DNA of 64,000 bases from Variovorax sp. RA8 (GCF_901827175.1 NZ_LR594662.1:5828001-5892000); one strand, 5' to 3'. Shown: positions 42,665 through 52,721, counted from the first letter of the stretch. Notes: a model not told the origin generated them from the letters alone. Numbers and translations: made by a program.

Positions 42665-44350
42665 ATGCTATTGGTCAAACAGGAGCTGCTCGCGGCACTC
42701 GCGAACACGCTCGAATCCCTCTCCCCCGGCTCCGGCGCCAAGGCGGTCTTCGAATCGCCCAAGGTCGCGGCCCATGGCGACCTCGCCTGCACGGCCGCCA
42801 TGCAGCTCGCCAAGCCGCTCGGGCGCAAGCCACGCGAGCTGGCCGAGGACATCAGCACCGCACTGCGCGACACGCCTGCCTTCCAGCAATGGGTCGATGC
42901 CATCGAGATCGCCGGCCCGGGCTTCCTCAACATCCGCCTCAAGACCGCCGCCAAGCAGCAGGTGGTGCGCGAGGTGCTCGCCGCGGGCGAGGCCTTCGGC
43001 CGCGAGGCGGACACGGGCGATCGCGTGCTGGTCGAATTCGTCTCCGCCAATCCCACCGGTCCGCTGCACGTCGGCCACGGCCGCCAGGCCGCGCTGGGCG
43101 ATGCCATCTGCAACCTGCTCGCGACGCAAGGCGCGCAGGTGTATCGCGAGTTCTACTACAACGACGCAGGCGTGCAGATCCAGACCCTGGCCGCCAGCAC
43201 CCAGCTGCGCGCCAAGGGCTTCAAGCCGGGCGATCCGCAATGGCCCGAGCAGGCCTACAACGGCGAGTACATCGCCGACATCGCCGAGGACTTCAAGGCG
43301 AGGAAGACGGTGCGCTCGGACGATCGCGAATACACCGCCAGCGGCGACGTGGAGGACATCGATTCGATCCGCCAGTTCGCGGTGGCCTACCTGCGCCACG
43401 AGCAGGACCTGGACCTCAGGGCGTTCCAGGTGCGCTTCGACAACTACTACCTCGAGTCCAGCCTTTACACCAGCGGCCGGGTCGAGGCCACGGTGATGAA
43501 GCTCGTCGAGGCCGGCAAGACCTATGAGCAGGACGGCGCGCTGTGGCTGAAGTCGACCGACTACGGCGACGACAAGGACCGCGTCATGCGCAAGGGGGAC
43601 GGCAGCTACACCTACTTCGTGCCCGACGTCGCCTATCACATCGCCAAGTGGGAGCGCGGCTTCCACAAGGTGGTGAACATCCAGGGCACCGACCACCACG
43701 GCACGATCGCGCGCGTGAAGGCCGGCCTGCAGGCGGTGAGTGAGTTCGACAAATTGGGCATCCCGCCCGGCTACCCCGACTACGTGCTGCACACCATGGT
43801 GCGCGTGATGCGCGGCGGCGAGGAGGTCAAGATCAGCAAGCGCGCCGGCAGCTACGTCACGCTGCGCGACCTGATCGAGTGGACCAGCACCGATGCCGTG
43901 CGCTTCTTCCTGCTGAGCCGCAAGCCCGACACCGAGTACACCTTCGACATCGACCTCGCGCTGGCGCAGAACAACGACAACCCGGTCTACTACGTGCAGT
44001 ACGCCCACGCGCGCATCTGCTCGGTGCTCGCGGCCTGGGGCGGCGACACGGCGGCACTCGCGCAGGCGGAGCTTTCGCCGCTCGGGAGCCCGGCCGCGCA
44101 GTCGCTGCTGCTGATGCTGGCCAAGTACCCCGACATGCTGGCCGCCGCGGCCCAGGACTTCGCGCCGCACGACGTCACCTTCTACCTGCGCGAGCTGGCC
44201 GCGGCCTACCACAGCTACTACGATGCCGAGCGCATCCTCGTCGACGACGAGCCGGTGAAACTGGCCCGCCTGGCGCTGGTCGCCGCCACCGCGCAGGTGC
44301 TGCACAATGGCCTCGCGATTCTCGGCGTGAGCGCGCCGCGCAAGATGTGA
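42665..44350 (+). CDS. argS: arginyl-tRNA synthetase
   Basis: ArgS attaches arginine to tRNA-Arg. This 561-residue class I synthetase has the N-terminal additional domain, the HIGH-type motif HVGH at residues 135-138 in [20 protein letters not shown], the KMSKS-equivalent VKISKR at about 388-393 and the C-terminal anticodon-binding helical domain ([20 protein letters not shown]). Length and motifs are canonical. The SPOR-domain gene follows 15 bp downstream, a pairing often seen in Burkholderiales. Confidence 0.97.
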   Translation: MLLVKQELLAALANTLESLSPGSGAKAVFESPKVAAHGDLACTAAMQLAKPLGRKPRELAEDISTALRDTPAFQQWVDAIEIAGPGFLNIRLKTAAKQQVVREVLAAGEAFGREADTGDRVLVEFVSANPTGPLHVGHGRQAALGDAICNLLATQGAQVYREFYYNDAGVQIQTLAASTQLRAKGFKPGDPQWPEQAYNGEYIADIAEDFKARKTVRSDDREYTASGDVEDIDSIRQFAVAYLRHEQDLDLRAFQVRFDNYYLESSLYTSGRVEATVMKLVEAGKTYEQDGALWLKSTDYGDDKDRVMRKGDGSYTYFVPDVAYHIAKWERGFHKVVNIQGTDHHGTIARVKAGLQAVSEFDKLGIPPGYPDYVLHTMVRVMRGGEEVKISKRAGSYVTLRDLIEWTSTDAVRFFLLSRKPDTEYTFDIDLALAQNNDNPVYYVQYAHARICSVLAAWGGDTAALAQAELSPLGSPAAQSLLLMLAKYPDMLAAAAQDFAPHDVTFYLRELAAAYHSYYDAERILVDDEPVKLARLALVAATAQVLHNGLAILGVSAPRKM

Positions 44351-44364
44351 TTGCTACCCTCACC

Positions 44365-45072
44365 ATGACTCAAAGACGACAACGCGGCAACATCGTCATC
44401 GGCCTGATCATCGGGCTGGTGCTGGGCCTCGGCGTGGCACTGGGCATCGCGGTCTACGTGACCAAGGTGCCCATCCCCTTCATGACCAAGACCCAACGCG
44501 GCGGCCCCGAGCAGGACGAGGCCGAGGCGCGCAAGAACCGCGACTGGAACCCCAACGCCCCGCTGGCCGGCAAGGCTGGCGCCGTGCGTCCGCCGGAACC
44601 GCCGGCCCCGCCCGCGGCGCCGCAGCCGTCCGCCGCCGCGCCGGGCGTGCCGCAGACCGCGCCGGCCCCGGTGGTGGTGCCGCCGGCCGCTCAGCAACAG
44701 CAACAACGCGCGCGCCCGCCAGTGCCGGCCGAAGCCAACGCGCTGCCACCGTCCAACGACCCGATCGGCGATCTCGCACGTTCGCGTTCGGGCGCCGGCA
44801 CCACCACGGCCGTCGCCCCGCCCAGCAGCAGCGATCCCTTCATGTACTTCGTGCAGGCCGGCGCCTTCCGCACTCCCGAGGATGCCGAGACGCAGCGCGC
44901 CAGGCTCTCGCTGATGGGCGTGGAGGCGCGGGTCACCGAGCGCGAGCAGGCCGGCCGCACCGTCTACCGGGTGCGTGCGGGGCCTTTCAACAAGAAGGAA
45001 GATGCCGACAGGCTCAAGGAACGGCTCGACGGCGGCGGCCTCGAATCAGCCCTGGTGCGCGTGCAGCGCTGA
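44365..45072 (+). CDS. SPOR-domain cell-division-type membrane protein (FtsN-like)
   Basis: The 235-residue product has a short cytoplasmic start (MTQRRQRGN), one membrane helix (IVIGLIIGLVLGLGVALGIA), a long Pro/Ala/Gln-rich periplasmic linker and a C-terminal SPOR domain (MYFVQAGAFRTPEDAETQRA, YRVRAGPFNKKEDADRLKER). SPOR domains bind denuded peptidoglycan at the septum. The layout matches FtsN, but the short FtsN activation motif cannot be identified with confidence, so the name is left open. Confidence 0.92.
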   Translation: MTQRRQRGNIVIGLIIGLVLGLGVALGIAVYVTKVPIPFMTKTQRGGPEQDEAEARKNRDWNPNAPLAGKAGAVRPPEPPAPPAAPQPSAAAPGVPQTAPAPVVVPPAAQQQQQRARPPVPAEANALPPSNDPIGDLARSRSGAGTTTAVAPPSSSDPFMYFVQAGAFRTPEDAETQRARLSLMGVEARVTEREQAGRTVYRVRAGPFNKKEDADRLKERLDGGGLESALVRVQR

Positions 45073-45157
45073 GCCTCGTCTTTTGATGCCCGCGCCGTCC
45101 CCGGGGAACTCCCGGCGCCATCGCGGGCTCTGTCAGCCGCACAGGAGAACCTTACAC

Positions 45158-45802
45158 ATGAAACGCCGTGACTTTTCGCTGGCTGCCACCTCGCTGGGGC
45201 TGCTTCCCCTGATCACCCCCGCGCACGCGCAGACGCTGGCGCCCAAGGCGGGCACCGACTACGCAGTGCTCGACAAGCGCGTGCCGGTCGATGCGCCGGC
45301 CGGCAAGGTCGAGGTGATCGAATTCTTCTGGTACAACTGCCCGCACTGCAACGCGTTCGAGCCCACGCTCGAGAGCTGGATCAGGAAGCTGCCGCCCCAC
45401 GTGGCCTTCAAGCGCGTGCCGGTCGCCTTCCAGGCCAGCTTCCAGCCGCAGCAGAAGCTCTACTACGCGCTCGAGGCCATGGGCAAGGTCGACGAATACC
45501 AGCGCAAGGTCTTCGCCGCCATCCACCAGCAGCGGCAGAACCTCTCGGGCGAGCAGCAGATCATCGACTGGGCTGCCGCCAATGGCCTCGACAAGGCCAA
45601 GTTCACCGAGCAGTACAAGTCCTTCAGCGTGGCAAGCAAGATCCAGCGCGCCAAGCAGCTGCAGGACGCCTATCAGGTCGCCGGCGTGCCCTCGATCGGC
45701 ATCGCCGGGCGCTGGTATGTGGATGGCGACCTCGCAAAGAGCATGGAGCGCGCCCTGCAGGTCACCGACTACCTGGTCGGCGAAGCGCGCAAGAGCGCCT
45801 GA
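45158..45802 (+). CDS. dsbA: periplasmic thiol:disulfide oxidoreductase DsbA
   Basis: DsbA donates disulfides to exported proteins. The 214-residue product has a Tat/Sec-like signal with an RR pair (MKRRDFSLAATSLGLLPLIT) and a thioredoxin fold with active site CPHC at residues 61-64 in FFWYNCPHCNAFEP, and the cis-proline segment VAGVPSIGIAGRWYV. CAGGAGA precedes the ATG by about 10 nt. It is followed by a hairpin terminator. The twin-arginine signal is slightly unusual for DsbA but common in Comamonadaceae homologues. Confidence 0.95.
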   Translation: MKRRDFSLAATSLGLLPLITPAHAQTLAPKAGTDYAVLDKRVPVDAPAGKVEVIEFFWYNCPHCNAFEPTLESWIRKLPPHVAFKRVPVAFQASFQPQQKLYYALEAMGKVDEYQRKVFAAIHQQRQNLSGEQQIIDWAAANGLDKAKFTEQYKSFSVASKIQRAKQLQDAYQVAGVPSIGIAGRWYVDGDLAKSMERALQVTDYLVGEARKSA

Positions 45803-45825
45803 GGCCGCTCCTCTTCCCCCGCAAC

Positions 45826-45848
45826 AAGCCCGCCTCGGTGGGCTTTTT
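45826..45848 (+). terminator. rho-independent terminator after dsbA
   Basis: AAGCCC and GGGCTT form a stem around a short GC loop, followed by TTTT, 24 nt after the dsbA stop. Confidence 0.75.
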
Positions 45849-45867
45849 CATCGCCGGGCCGCCCCAA

Positions 45868-45939
45868 GATGAAAAACGCCCCCTTTTTTGGGAGGCAGCG
45901 ACCACACGAAGTGAGGGAGCGTGGGGGCCATTTTTCATC
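45868..45939. repeat. inverted repeat between dsbA and lptA
   Basis: GATGAAAAACGCCCCC (45868-45883) is matched by the near-complement GGGGGCCATTTTTCATC (45923-45939) around a 39-nt loop. It could act as a bidirectional terminator with A/T tracts on both sides, or belong to an intergenic repeat family. It lies 60 nt before the lptA start. Confidence 0.75.
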
Positions 45940-45998
45940 CGGGTGCTCGAAGTCCGGTTCGTGAGCACGCATACAATCGCAGCAAGTTTCGTGCCTTT

Positions 45999-46685
45999 AT
46001 GACTTCGTTCGCAATTCCCCTCCGCCCTACCCACTTCTGTCGTGCTTTCGTATTCGTCCTGATGCTGGCCGGGCTCTTCCCGCTGGCGCAGGCCGAGAAG
46101 GCCGACCGCACCAAGCCGATGAACATCGAGGCCGACGCGATGCGCTATGACGACCTCAAGCAGACCAGCGTCTTCACCGGCAACGTGGTGGTGACCAAGG
46201 GGACGATCATCATCCGCGGCGCCCGCATCGACGTGCGGCAGGACCCGGAGGGCTACCAGTACGGCGTGGTCACGGCAGCGCCCGGCAAGCTGGCCTATTA
46301 CAAGCAGAAGCGCGACGCCGGCACCGACGAGTGGATCGAGGGCGAATCGGAGGTGATCGAGTACGACAGCCGTGCCGACAACGTGAAATTCATCCGGCGC
46401 GCCGTGATGCGCCGCCTCTACGGCGCCACCGTCAACGACGAGAGCAGCGGGCCGCTGATCGTCTACGACCAGAGCAACGACACCTTCACCGTCAACGGCT
46501 CCTCGCTGCCGCCCAATGCGGGCGTCGCGGCGCAGGGCGGCCGCGTGCGGGCCATCCTCACGCCCAAGCCGGCCGCCTCGGCGCCGGCTCCCGGCACCCG
46601 GCCGCCCGCGGCGCCTGCCGCAGCACCGGCGAGCGGCAGCGGCCTGCGCTCGACCACCACCCTCGGCGGGGAAGAACGCAAGTGA
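45999..46685 (+). CDS. lptA: LPS transport periplasmic protein LptA
   Basis: LptA forms the periplasmic bridge that carries lipopolysaccharide to the outer membrane. The 228-residue product has a signal peptide ([16 protein letters not shown]) and the OstA-like beta-jellyroll ([40 protein letters not shown]). A Pro/Ala-rich tail of about 40 residues follows and is longer than in E. coli. lptB follows with a start at or just after the stop codon. The lptC gene, usually upstream of lptA, is not here; dsbA and a repeat occupy that place. Confidence 0.95.
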   Translation: MTSFAIPLRPTHFCRAFVFVLMLAGLFPLAQAEKADRTKPMNIEADAMRYDDLKQTSVFTGNVVVTKGTIIIRGARIDVRQDPEGYQYGVVTAAPGKLAYYKQKRDAGTDEWIEGESEVIEYDSRADNVKFIRRAVMRRLYGATVNDESSGPLIVYDQSNDTFTVNGSSLPPNAGVAAQGGRVRAILTPKPAASAPAPGTRPPAAPAAAPASGSGLRSTTTLGGEERK

Positions 46686-46699
46686 GGGCGGACCCCGAT

Positions 46700-47482
46700 A
46701 TGGCCCCCCATGGCCCCGGCGAAGCGACGGGCAGCCGCCTCGAGGCGCGCGGCCTGCAGAAGACCTACGGCAGCCGCAAGGTCGTCAAGGACGTCTCGCT
46801 GGGCGTCGACAAGGGCGAGGTGGTCGGCCTGCTGGGTCCCAACGGCGCCGGCAAGACCACCTCTTTCTACATGATCGTCGGCCTGGTGCGTGCGGACGCG
46901 GGCGAGATCAGCATCGACGGAGTGCCGATCGCGCACATGCCGATCCACCGCCGCTCCCGCATGGGCTTGAGCTACCTGCCGCAGGAGGCCTCGATCTTCC
47001 GCAAGTTGACGGTCGAGGAGAACGTGCGCGCGGTGCTCGAACTGCAGCGCGAGCCGAACGGCGACGGCCGGCCGCTGCCGCTGTCGAAGCAGCGCATCGA
47101 GGAACGCCTGAGCGAGCTGCTGCACGACCTGCGCGTGGACCACCTGCGCGATTCTCCTGCGCTGGCGCTGTCGGGCGGCGAGCGCCGCCGCGTCGAAATC
47201 GCGCGCGCGCTGGCCACCCAGCCGCGCTTCATCCTGCTGGACGAGCCCTTCGCCGGCATCGATCCGATCGCGGTGATCGAGATCCAGCGGATCATCAACT
47301 TCCTGAAGGAGCGCGGCATCGGCGTTCTCATCACGGACCACAACGTGCGTGAGACGCTGGGCATCTGCGATCACGCCTTCATCATCAGCGACGGGCATGT
47401 GCTGGCACAAGGCACGCCATCGGAGATCGTCGACAACGCCGAGGTGCGGCGCGTCTACCTCGGCGAGCACTTCCGGATGTAA
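46700..47482 (+). CDS. lptB: LPS export ABC transporter ATPase LptB
   Basis: LptB powers LPS extraction by LptFG. The 260-residue product has Walker [10 protein letters not shown] at residues 46-54, the Q-loop in [18 protein letters not shown], signature [15 protein letters not shown], Walker [14 protein letters not shown] and switch His in [10 protein letters not shown]. The ATG at 46700 is chosen; a GTG at 46682 that overlaps the lptA stop and follows GGGGAAG would add six residues and is also plausible. lptA-lptB-rpoN is a conserved proteobacterial order. Confidence 0.96.
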   Translation: MAPHGPGEATGSRLEARGLQKTYGSRKVVKDVSLGVDKGEVVGLLGPNGAGKTTSFYMIVGLVRADAGEISIDGVPIAHMPIHRRSRMGLSYLPQEASIFRKLTVEENVRAVLELQREPNGDGRPLPLSKQRIEERLSELLHDLRVDHLRDSPALALSGGERRRVEIARALATQPRFILLDEPFAGIDPIAVIEIQRIINFLKERGIGVLITDHNVRETLGICDHAFIISDGHVLAQGTPSEIVDNAEVRRVYLGEHFRM

Positions 47483-47496
47483 GGGCTTGTCATTCA

Positions 47497-49086
47497 ATGA
47501 AGCAAGGGCTCTCGCTGCGCGTCTCGCAGCACCTCGCGCTGACGCCGCAATTGCAGCAGTCGATCCGGCTGCTGCAGCTGTCGACGCTCGAGTTGAGCCA
47601 GGAAGTCGAGCAGATGCTCGACGAGAACCCTTTCCTGGAGCGCACGGCCGACGAGGCGCCGCGCGAAGAGTTCGGGCTCGACTCGGCCGACGCGCCGGTG
47701 CGCGACGATGACCGCCAGGTCGACAGCGAGTCCGAGTTCGTCGCGACCCCCGCTGCGGCGTCCGCCGACAGTGCGCCGGCCTCCCCCGCCGACAGCGAGA
47801 CAGCCGCGGCCGCCGAAGGCCCGGAGAGCGAGCCCGACTGGGAAGGCGACGGCACGGTCGACCTCGCGCCGGACGACAGCGAATGGGGCGGCGACGCGCC
47901 CGCGCGCAACAGCGGCACCGGCGACAACGAGCGCCCCGATGCGACCGAACTCGCCAGCAGCCAGGAGTCGCTGCAGTCCTTCCTGCATCGCCAGGCACTG
48001 AGCCTGCGCCTGGAGGAGAACGACCGCGCCGCGCTGCGCTTCCTGATCGAGTCGCTCAACGACGACGGCTACCTCGAGGACTCGCTGCCGGCCCTGGCCT
48101 CCGGCCTGGCCGGCGACGACAACGAACAGTTCGACGAGCTGGTGCACCACTTCCAGGTCGCGCTCGGCCTGCTGCAGAACCTGGAGCCGGTCGGCGTCGG
48201 TGCCCGCAGCCTGGCCGAGTGCCTCGCCATCCAGCTGCGCGCGCAGCAGGAAGAGGACGACACCGAGGACGAGAAGCAGGTGCGCCGGACCGCGATCGCA
48301 ATCTGCAAGCAGCCGATGGAGCTGCTCGCCAAGCGCGACTTCAAGCGCCTGGCCACGCTCACCCGCAGCAACGAGGAGGAAGTGCGCGCCGCCCTGCAGC
48401 TTATCGCGCGGCTGGAGCCCAAGCCCGGACGCCGCTTCGCCAACGTCGAGCGCAACATCGTCATCCCCGACGTGATCGTCACGCGCGTGGGCCACGGCAC
48501 CAGCGCCAGGTTCCGCGTCATGCTCAACCCCGAGGTGATGCCGCGGCTGCGCGTGCACGACATCTACGCCGGCGCGCTGAAGGCGCACAAGGGTGAGGGC
48601 AGCCAGGCGCTGTCGCAGCGGCTGCAGGAGGCGCGCTGGTTCATCAAGAACATCCAGCAGCGCTTCGACACCATCCTGCGCGTGTCGAACGCGATCGTGG
48701 AGCGGCAGAAGAACTACTTCGTCCACGGCGAGCTCGCCATGCGCCCGCTGGTGCTGCGCGAGATCGCCGACGAGCTGGGCCTGCACGAATCCACCATCAG
48801 CCGCGTGACCACTGCCAAGTACATGTCCACGCCCTACGGCACGGTCGAGCTCAAGTACTTCTTCGGCTCGGCGCTGGGCACCGAGACCGGCGGCAACGCC
48901 TCCAGCACCGCGGTGCGCGCCCTGATCAAGCAGTTCGTGAGCGCCGAGGACGTGAAGAAGCCGCTGTCGGACAGCCAGGTTTCCGAGATGCTCAAGGAGC
49001 AGGGCATCGAGTGCGCGCGCCGCACGGTGGCCAAGTACCGCGAGGCGCTGCGCATCGCGCCTGCCAACCTGCGCAAGGCCTTGTAG
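47497..49086 (+). CDS. rpoN: RNA polymerase sigma-54 factor
   Basis: This 529-residue sigma factor has the Gln/Leu-rich activator-interacting region I (LRVSQHLALTPQLQQSIRLL), a long acidic region II (about 50-150), the core-binding domain and the DNA-binding C-terminus with the helix-turn-helix (LREIADELGLHESTISRVTT) and RpoN box ARRTVAKYRE at about residues 507-516. It recognises -24/-12 promoters and needs AAA+ enhancer-binding activators. The downstream hpf/ptsN genes found with rpoN in many proteobacteria are replaced by a phospholipase-D gene. Confidence 0.97.
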   Translation: MKQGLSLRVSQHLALTPQLQQSIRLLQLSTLELSQEVEQMLDENPFLERTADEAPREEFGLDSADAPVRDDDRQVDSESEFVATPAAASADSAPASPADSETAAAAEGPESEPDWEGDGTVDLAPDDSEWGGDAPARNSGTGDNERPDATELASSQESLQSFLHRQALSLRLEENDRAALRFLIESLNDDGYLEDSLPALASGLAGDDNEQFDELVHHFQVALGLLQNLEPVGVGARSLAECLAIQLRAQQEEDDTEDEKQVRRTAIAICKQPMELLAKRDFKRLATLTRSNEEEVRAALQLIARLEPKPGRRFANVERNIVIPDVIVTRVGHGTSARFRVMLNPEVMPRLRVHDIYAGALKAHKGEGSQALSQRLQEARWFIKNIQQRFDTILRVSNAIVERQKNYFVHGELAMRPLVLREIADELGLHESTISRVTTAKYMSTPYGTVELKYFFGSALGTETGGNASSTAVRALIKQFVSAEDVKKPLSDSQVSEMLKEQGIECARRTVAKYREALRIAPANLRKAL

Positions 49087-49088
49087 CG

Positions 49089-50693
49089 ATGCGCGCGCGC
49101 CGGAGCCGCTGGCCGCAGTGGGTGCGCCTGGGCTTGGCATTGGGGGCGCTACTCTTCCTGGCCAGCGGCTGTGCCGTGCTGCCTGCCGAGTTCGAGCGCA
49201 CGCCCTCCAGGGCGGTGCCGCTGTCTCCTGACACTGCGCTGGGCCGCATCGCGAAAAGCTCGCAGCCCGACCCCGACCTGAGCGGCTTCCGCCTGATGCC
49301 CGGCGGCGATTTCGCGCTCGACACCCGGCTCGAGCTGGCGCGCCGGGCCCAGCGCACGCTGGACGTGCAGTACTACCAGATCCACAACGACGAGACCGGC
49401 CGCTACCTGCTGCGCACGCTGCGCGACGCCGCCCTGCGCGGCGTGCGCGTGCGCCTGCTGATGGACGATCTCTACACCTCGGGCGAGGACGATCTGCTGC
49501 TGGCGCTGGCCGCCACGCCCAACCTGGAGCTGCGCCTGTTCAATCCCTTCCCGGCCGGGCGCGGCAGCATGCTCGGGCGCTTCTCCGCGTCACTGTTCGA
49601 CTTCAGCCGCGTGAACCGGCGCATGCACAACAAGCTCTTCATCGCCGACGGCGCGATGGCGGTGGCCGGCGGGCGCAACATCGGCAACGAGTACTTCACG
49701 CAGACGGCGGGCGCCAATTTCATCGACCTCGACACCTTCGTCGCCGGGGCGCTCATCCCGCGGCTGGCCAGCCTGTTCGACCAATACTGGAACAGCGAGT
49801 ACGTGCGCCCCATTGAGACCGTGGTGGCATCCTCCGTGCCGCGCGAGGAACGCCAGCGCCGCTTCGAGGCGCTGAGCGGTCCGCAGACCACGCCACCCCC
49901 GCGCCCGCCCGCACCCAACGACGTGCTGGGCTACAGCCCCCTCGTGGAGGACATCAAGGCCGGCAGGCTGGACCTGATCTGGACCCGGGCAGAGGCCTAC
50001 GCCGATTCGCCCGACCGGGTGATCGGCAGGCAGGTGACCTATGGCGGCATCCCGCTGCTGGACGTCGACAGCGTGCGCTACAACGTGATCGAGCAGATCC
50101 GCCGTGGGCGCTCCGACGTGACCATCGTCTCGCCCTACCTGATCCCCGGCAAGGGCGGGCTGGAGGCGATGCGCGAGGTGCGCCGGCGCGGCATGAAGAT
50201 CAGCGTGGTCACCAACTCGCTGGCCGCCACCGACGAGCCGGTGGTGCACACCGGCTACCGCCGTTACCGCGAAGACATGCTCAGGCTCGGCGCCGAGATC
50301 TACGAACTCAGCTCCCAGCGCACCCGGCGCAGCGTGCGCCTCGGCCTCTTCGGCACGCAGATCGGGCGCCTGCATGCCAAGTCGGCGGTGATCGACGGAC
50401 GCACGCTGTTCGTCGGCTCGATGAACTTCGATCCGCGCTCCGACATGCACAACACCGAGATCGGGCTGATCATCTTCAGCCCCCAGATGGCGCAGCAGGT
50501 GCTCAAGCTGATCGAGGTGCTCAAGCAGCAGGGCGCCTACAAGGTGCGCTTCGCGCCGGGCACCGAGCGCATCGAATGGGTCAGCGAGGAGGCCGGCGTC
50601 GAGCAGGTGCTGACCAGCGAGCCCGACTCCACCCTCTGGGACCGCGTGATGCTGGAGATCCTGGCGCCGCTGGCGCCGGAGAGTTTGCTGTAG
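49089..50693 (+). CDS. phospholipase D-family lipoprotein (ClsC-like)
   Basis: The 534-residue product has a lipoprotein signal (GALLFLASGC) and two HxK(x4)D motifs: HNKLFIADG with His180 and HAKSAVIDG with His429, each followed by a conserved GGRN or GSMN segment. An N-terminal LDVQYYQIHNDETGRYLL motif is typical of the ClsC/YmdC group, which makes cardiolipin from phosphatidylglycerol and phosphatidylethanolamine. A membrane-anchored periplasmic phosphatidyltransferase is likely, but nuclease activity is possible in this superfamily. It starts 3 bp after rpoN. Confidence 0.9.
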   Translation: MRARRSRWPQWVRLGLALGALLFLASGCAVLPAEFERTPSRAVPLSPDTALGRIAKSSQPDPDLSGFRLMPGGDFALDTRLELARRAQRTLDVQYYQIHNDETGRYLLRTLRDAALRGVRVRLLMDDLYTSGEDDLLLALAATPNLELRLFNPFPAGRGSMLGRFSASLFDFSRVNRRMHNKLFIADGAMAVAGGRNIGNEYFTQTAGANFIDLDTFVAGALIPRLASLFDQYWNSEYVRPIETVVASSVPREERQRRFEALSGPQTTPPPRPPAPNDVLGYSPLVEDIKAGRLDLIWTRAEAYADSPDRVIGRQVTYGGIPLLDVDSVRYNVIEQIRRGRSDVTIVSPYLIPGKGGLEAMREVRRRGMKISVVTNSLAATDEPVVHTGYRRYREDMLRLGAEIYELSSQRTRRSVRLGLFGTQIGRLHAKSAVIDGRTLFVGSMNFDPRSDMHNTEIGLIIFSPQMAQQVLKLIEVLKQQGAYKVRFAPGTERIEWVSEEAGVEQVLTSEPDSTLWDRVMLEILAPLAPESLL

Positions 50694-50763
50694 AGAAGGC
50701 CGAGGTGGCCACAACCTGTGACCAGTTCGGGAAGTTCCGCTTTCCAACCAGCCGGCTTCGGAC

Positions 50764-51399
50764 TCAGCCCGGCCCGCCCGTGATGTTCACCGCCTCCACC
50801 TGCACCAGCAGCCGCACCTTGTCCTCGAACCCGAAGGGGATGCCCCAGGTGATGCCCCAGCTGCTGCGCTCCACCGTCGTCTCGAAGTCGCCGCCGCAGA
50901 CCTGGCGCTTGATGAGCGGGCTCAGGTAGCAGCCGAAGCGGTTGGCCTTGAGCTTGACCGGCCGGGTCTGGCCCATCATCGTGAGCGAGCCGTCGACCTC
51001 GGTCACCTTGTCGCCGCTGAAGTCGATCTTCTCGGCCACGAAACGGGCCACCGGAAACTCGGCGACGTTGAAGAAATCCTTGCTCAGCACATGGCGGTTG
51101 AGCAGGTCGACGCCGGTGTTGATGGAGCCGATGTCCATCGTGATGTCGATCTTGCCGCCCTTGCCCGTGCCGTCGATCTTGATGGTGCCGTCCTTCGTGC
51201 TGAAGCGGCCGCGGTTGGTGGTGGTGCCGTAGTGGCCCATCTCGTACATCACGAAGGTGTGCGTGGGGTCGACCACATAGCTCGCGCCCTTGACCGGTCC
51301 GCCGGCGGGCTGCGCGGCCATTTCCGGCGCGGTCTGCGCGGCGGCCAGGGAGGCGGCAGCCAGCAGTGCGGCGGCAACAACGGACTTGATCATCTTCAT
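50764..51399 (-). CDS. YceI-family periplasmic lipid-binding protein
   Basis: The 211-residue product has a signal peptide (MKMIKSVVAAALLAAASLAA) and the YceI lipocalin-like barrel: YVVDPTHTFVMYEMGHYG, NRGRFSTKDGTIKIDG, HVLSKDFFNVAEFPVARFVA and WGITWGIPFGFEDKVRLLV. Family members bind polyisoprenoids such as ubiquinone-8 in the periplasm. An in-frame ATG at 51432 is an alternative start; neither has a clear ribosome-binding site. It follows the cytochrome b561 and second yceI genes, a combination seen in base-induced or respiratory operons. Confidence 0.92.
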   Translation of the reverse strand: MKMIKSVVAAALLAAASLAAAQTAPEMAAQPAGGPVKGASYVVDPTHTFVMYEMGHYGTTTNRGRFSTKDGTIKIDGTGKGGKIDITMDIGSINTGVDLLNRHVLSKDFFNVAEFPVARFVAEKIDFSGDKVTEVDGSLTMMGQTRPVKLKANRFGCYLSPLIKRQVCGGDFETTVERSSWGITWGIPFGFEDKVRLLVQVEAVNITGGPG

Positions 51400-51439
51400 G
51401 GCGGGCTTGGGCGTGGCGGTGGATGCGTGCATGGCAAAG

Positions 51440-52030
51440 TCAGAGTGGACGCAGGCCTGTCAGGACGAGCTTAAAGCGCACCTGCACTTCGTCGCCGATC
51501 ATCGCGGTGTCAGCCCATTCGCCCTCGCCGACCTTGAAGGCGAGGCGCTGGATCGTAAAGCTTCCGGCGGCGGTGGAGCGATCCGCGGACTGGGTGATCG
51601 TTACCGGCACCACGAGTTCCTGCGTCTGGCCCTTGATGGTCAACCGGCCCGCGATCTCGAAGCGGCCGCCGCCCAGGCCCCTGATCGCGCTGGACTGGAA
51701 GGTGGCCTTGGGAAAGCGCGCCGTGTCGAACCAGGGCGCCTTGGGCAGTTCGGCATCGCTCTGCGGGACGCCCAGCGTGGCGCTCGCCATGTCGACCTGC
51801 AGCGCCACGGTGCCGCCCTCGGGCTTCTTCGGGTCGAAGGCAACCTGGGCATCGAACTTCCGGAACCGGCCCTCGACCGGCACGCCCATCTGCTTGCTGA
51901 CGAAGCCGATCTGGCTGTAGCCCGGCGCGAGCTGGGCCATGGGCTCGGCGCCAGCCACGGCGGCGGCCGAAGCAACGAGGATCAGCGCGGCTGCACACAG
52001 GGCGCGCCACGCGGGGCGAAGAAGGCTCAT
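51440..52030 (-). CDS. YceI-family periplasmic protein, second copy
   Basis: The 196-residue product has a signal peptide (LCAAALILVASAAAVAGA) and the YceI fold (SQIGFVSKQMGVPVEGRFRK, PWFDTARFPKATFQSSAIRG, IAGRLTIKGQTQELVVPVTI). It is clearly divergent from the yceI paralogue downstream. Its ATG lies inside the stop of the cytochrome b561 gene (ATGA), so the two are translated together. Quinone or isoprenoid handling linked to the membrane cytochrome is the likely context. Confidence 0.92.
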   Translation of the reverse strand: MSLLRPAWRALCAAALILVASAAAVAGAEPMAQLAPGYSQIGFVSKQMGVPVEGRFRKFDAQVAFDPKKPEGGTVALQVDMASATLGVPQSDAELPKAPWFDTARFPKATFQSSAIRGLGGGRFEIAGRLTIKGQTQELVVPVTITQSADRSTAAGSFTIQRLAFKVGEGEWADTAMIGDEVQVRFKLVLTGLRPL

Positions 52031-52638
52031 CGGGCGTGTCCCTGGTGCGAGAACGGCCACATGCGATCCAGCAGGCCGTCGTGGTCGATGAAGTGATGCT
52101 TGAGCGCTGCCGCCGCATGCAGCAGCACCACGGCCCCCAGCGCGAAGGCGCTGCCCTGGTGCAGCGGCTTCAGCACCGCCTCGGCGAAGGCCTTGTCCAC
52201 CGGCACGAAGTCCGGCAGCGGCACCAGGCCCAGCCAGACGACGGGAAAGCCGAGCGCCGAGCTGTAGGCCCATCCGGCCAGCGGCACGGCGAAGAGCAGC
52301 AGGTAGAGCAGCAGGTGCGTGCCGCGGTGCGCCACCAGCTGCCAGCCCGGCATGGCCGCCGCAATGCAGGCCGGCAGCGGCGGCGGCGGGTGCGACAAGC
52401 GCCAAAGCAGCCGCAGCGCCGTCAGCCCCAGGATGGCGATGCCGGCCCACTTGTGCCAGTTGAAGAGCTTGAGCCGCAGCGGCGAGAAGGGCAGGCCGCC
52501 CATGTAGAGGCCGACGCTGAAGGAGGTGACGATCATCAGCGCGAGCAGCCAGTGCAGCGTCATCGCGACCGCGCCGTAGCGGCGGGCGGGGACGCGGTGG
52601 GCGGTTGCAGCCTGGGGTTTCAACGGCTCGGCGGGCAT
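52027..52638 (-). CDS. cytochrome b561-family membrane protein
   Basis: The 203-residue product has four membrane helices and the haem-ligating histidines of the CybB family: H in MTLHWLLALMIVTSFSVGLY, H in FNWHKWAGIAILGLTALRLL, H in RGTHLLLYLLLFAVPLAGWA and the final pair near LKPLHQGSAFALGAVVLLHA. It probably passes electrons from ubiquinol across the inner membrane. It is the first gene of a three-gene unit with two yceI genes. Confidence 0.94.
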   Translation of the reverse strand: MPAEPLKPQAATAHRVPARRYGAVAMTLHWLLALMIVTSFSVGLYMGGLPFSPLRLKLFNWHKWAGIAILGLTALRLLWRLSHPPPPLPACIAAAMPGWQLVAHRGTHLLLYLLLFAVPLAGWAYSSALGFPVVWLGLVPLPDFVPVDKAFAEAVLKPLHQGSAFALGAVVLLHAAAALKHHFIDHDGLLDRMWPFSHQGHAR

Positions 52639-52721
52639 GGGCGGAGCATAAGGCCACGGGCGCCCTGCACCGGCCCGCTACGGACCTCGCGACTCCCTGG
52701 GAACCGTGATCCGCAAAGCGC

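Noticed and set aside
50694..50763. Weak GGCC stem between the phospholipase-D and yceI genes as a terminator
   Set aside because: The stem is only 4-5 bp and has no T-tract on either strand.
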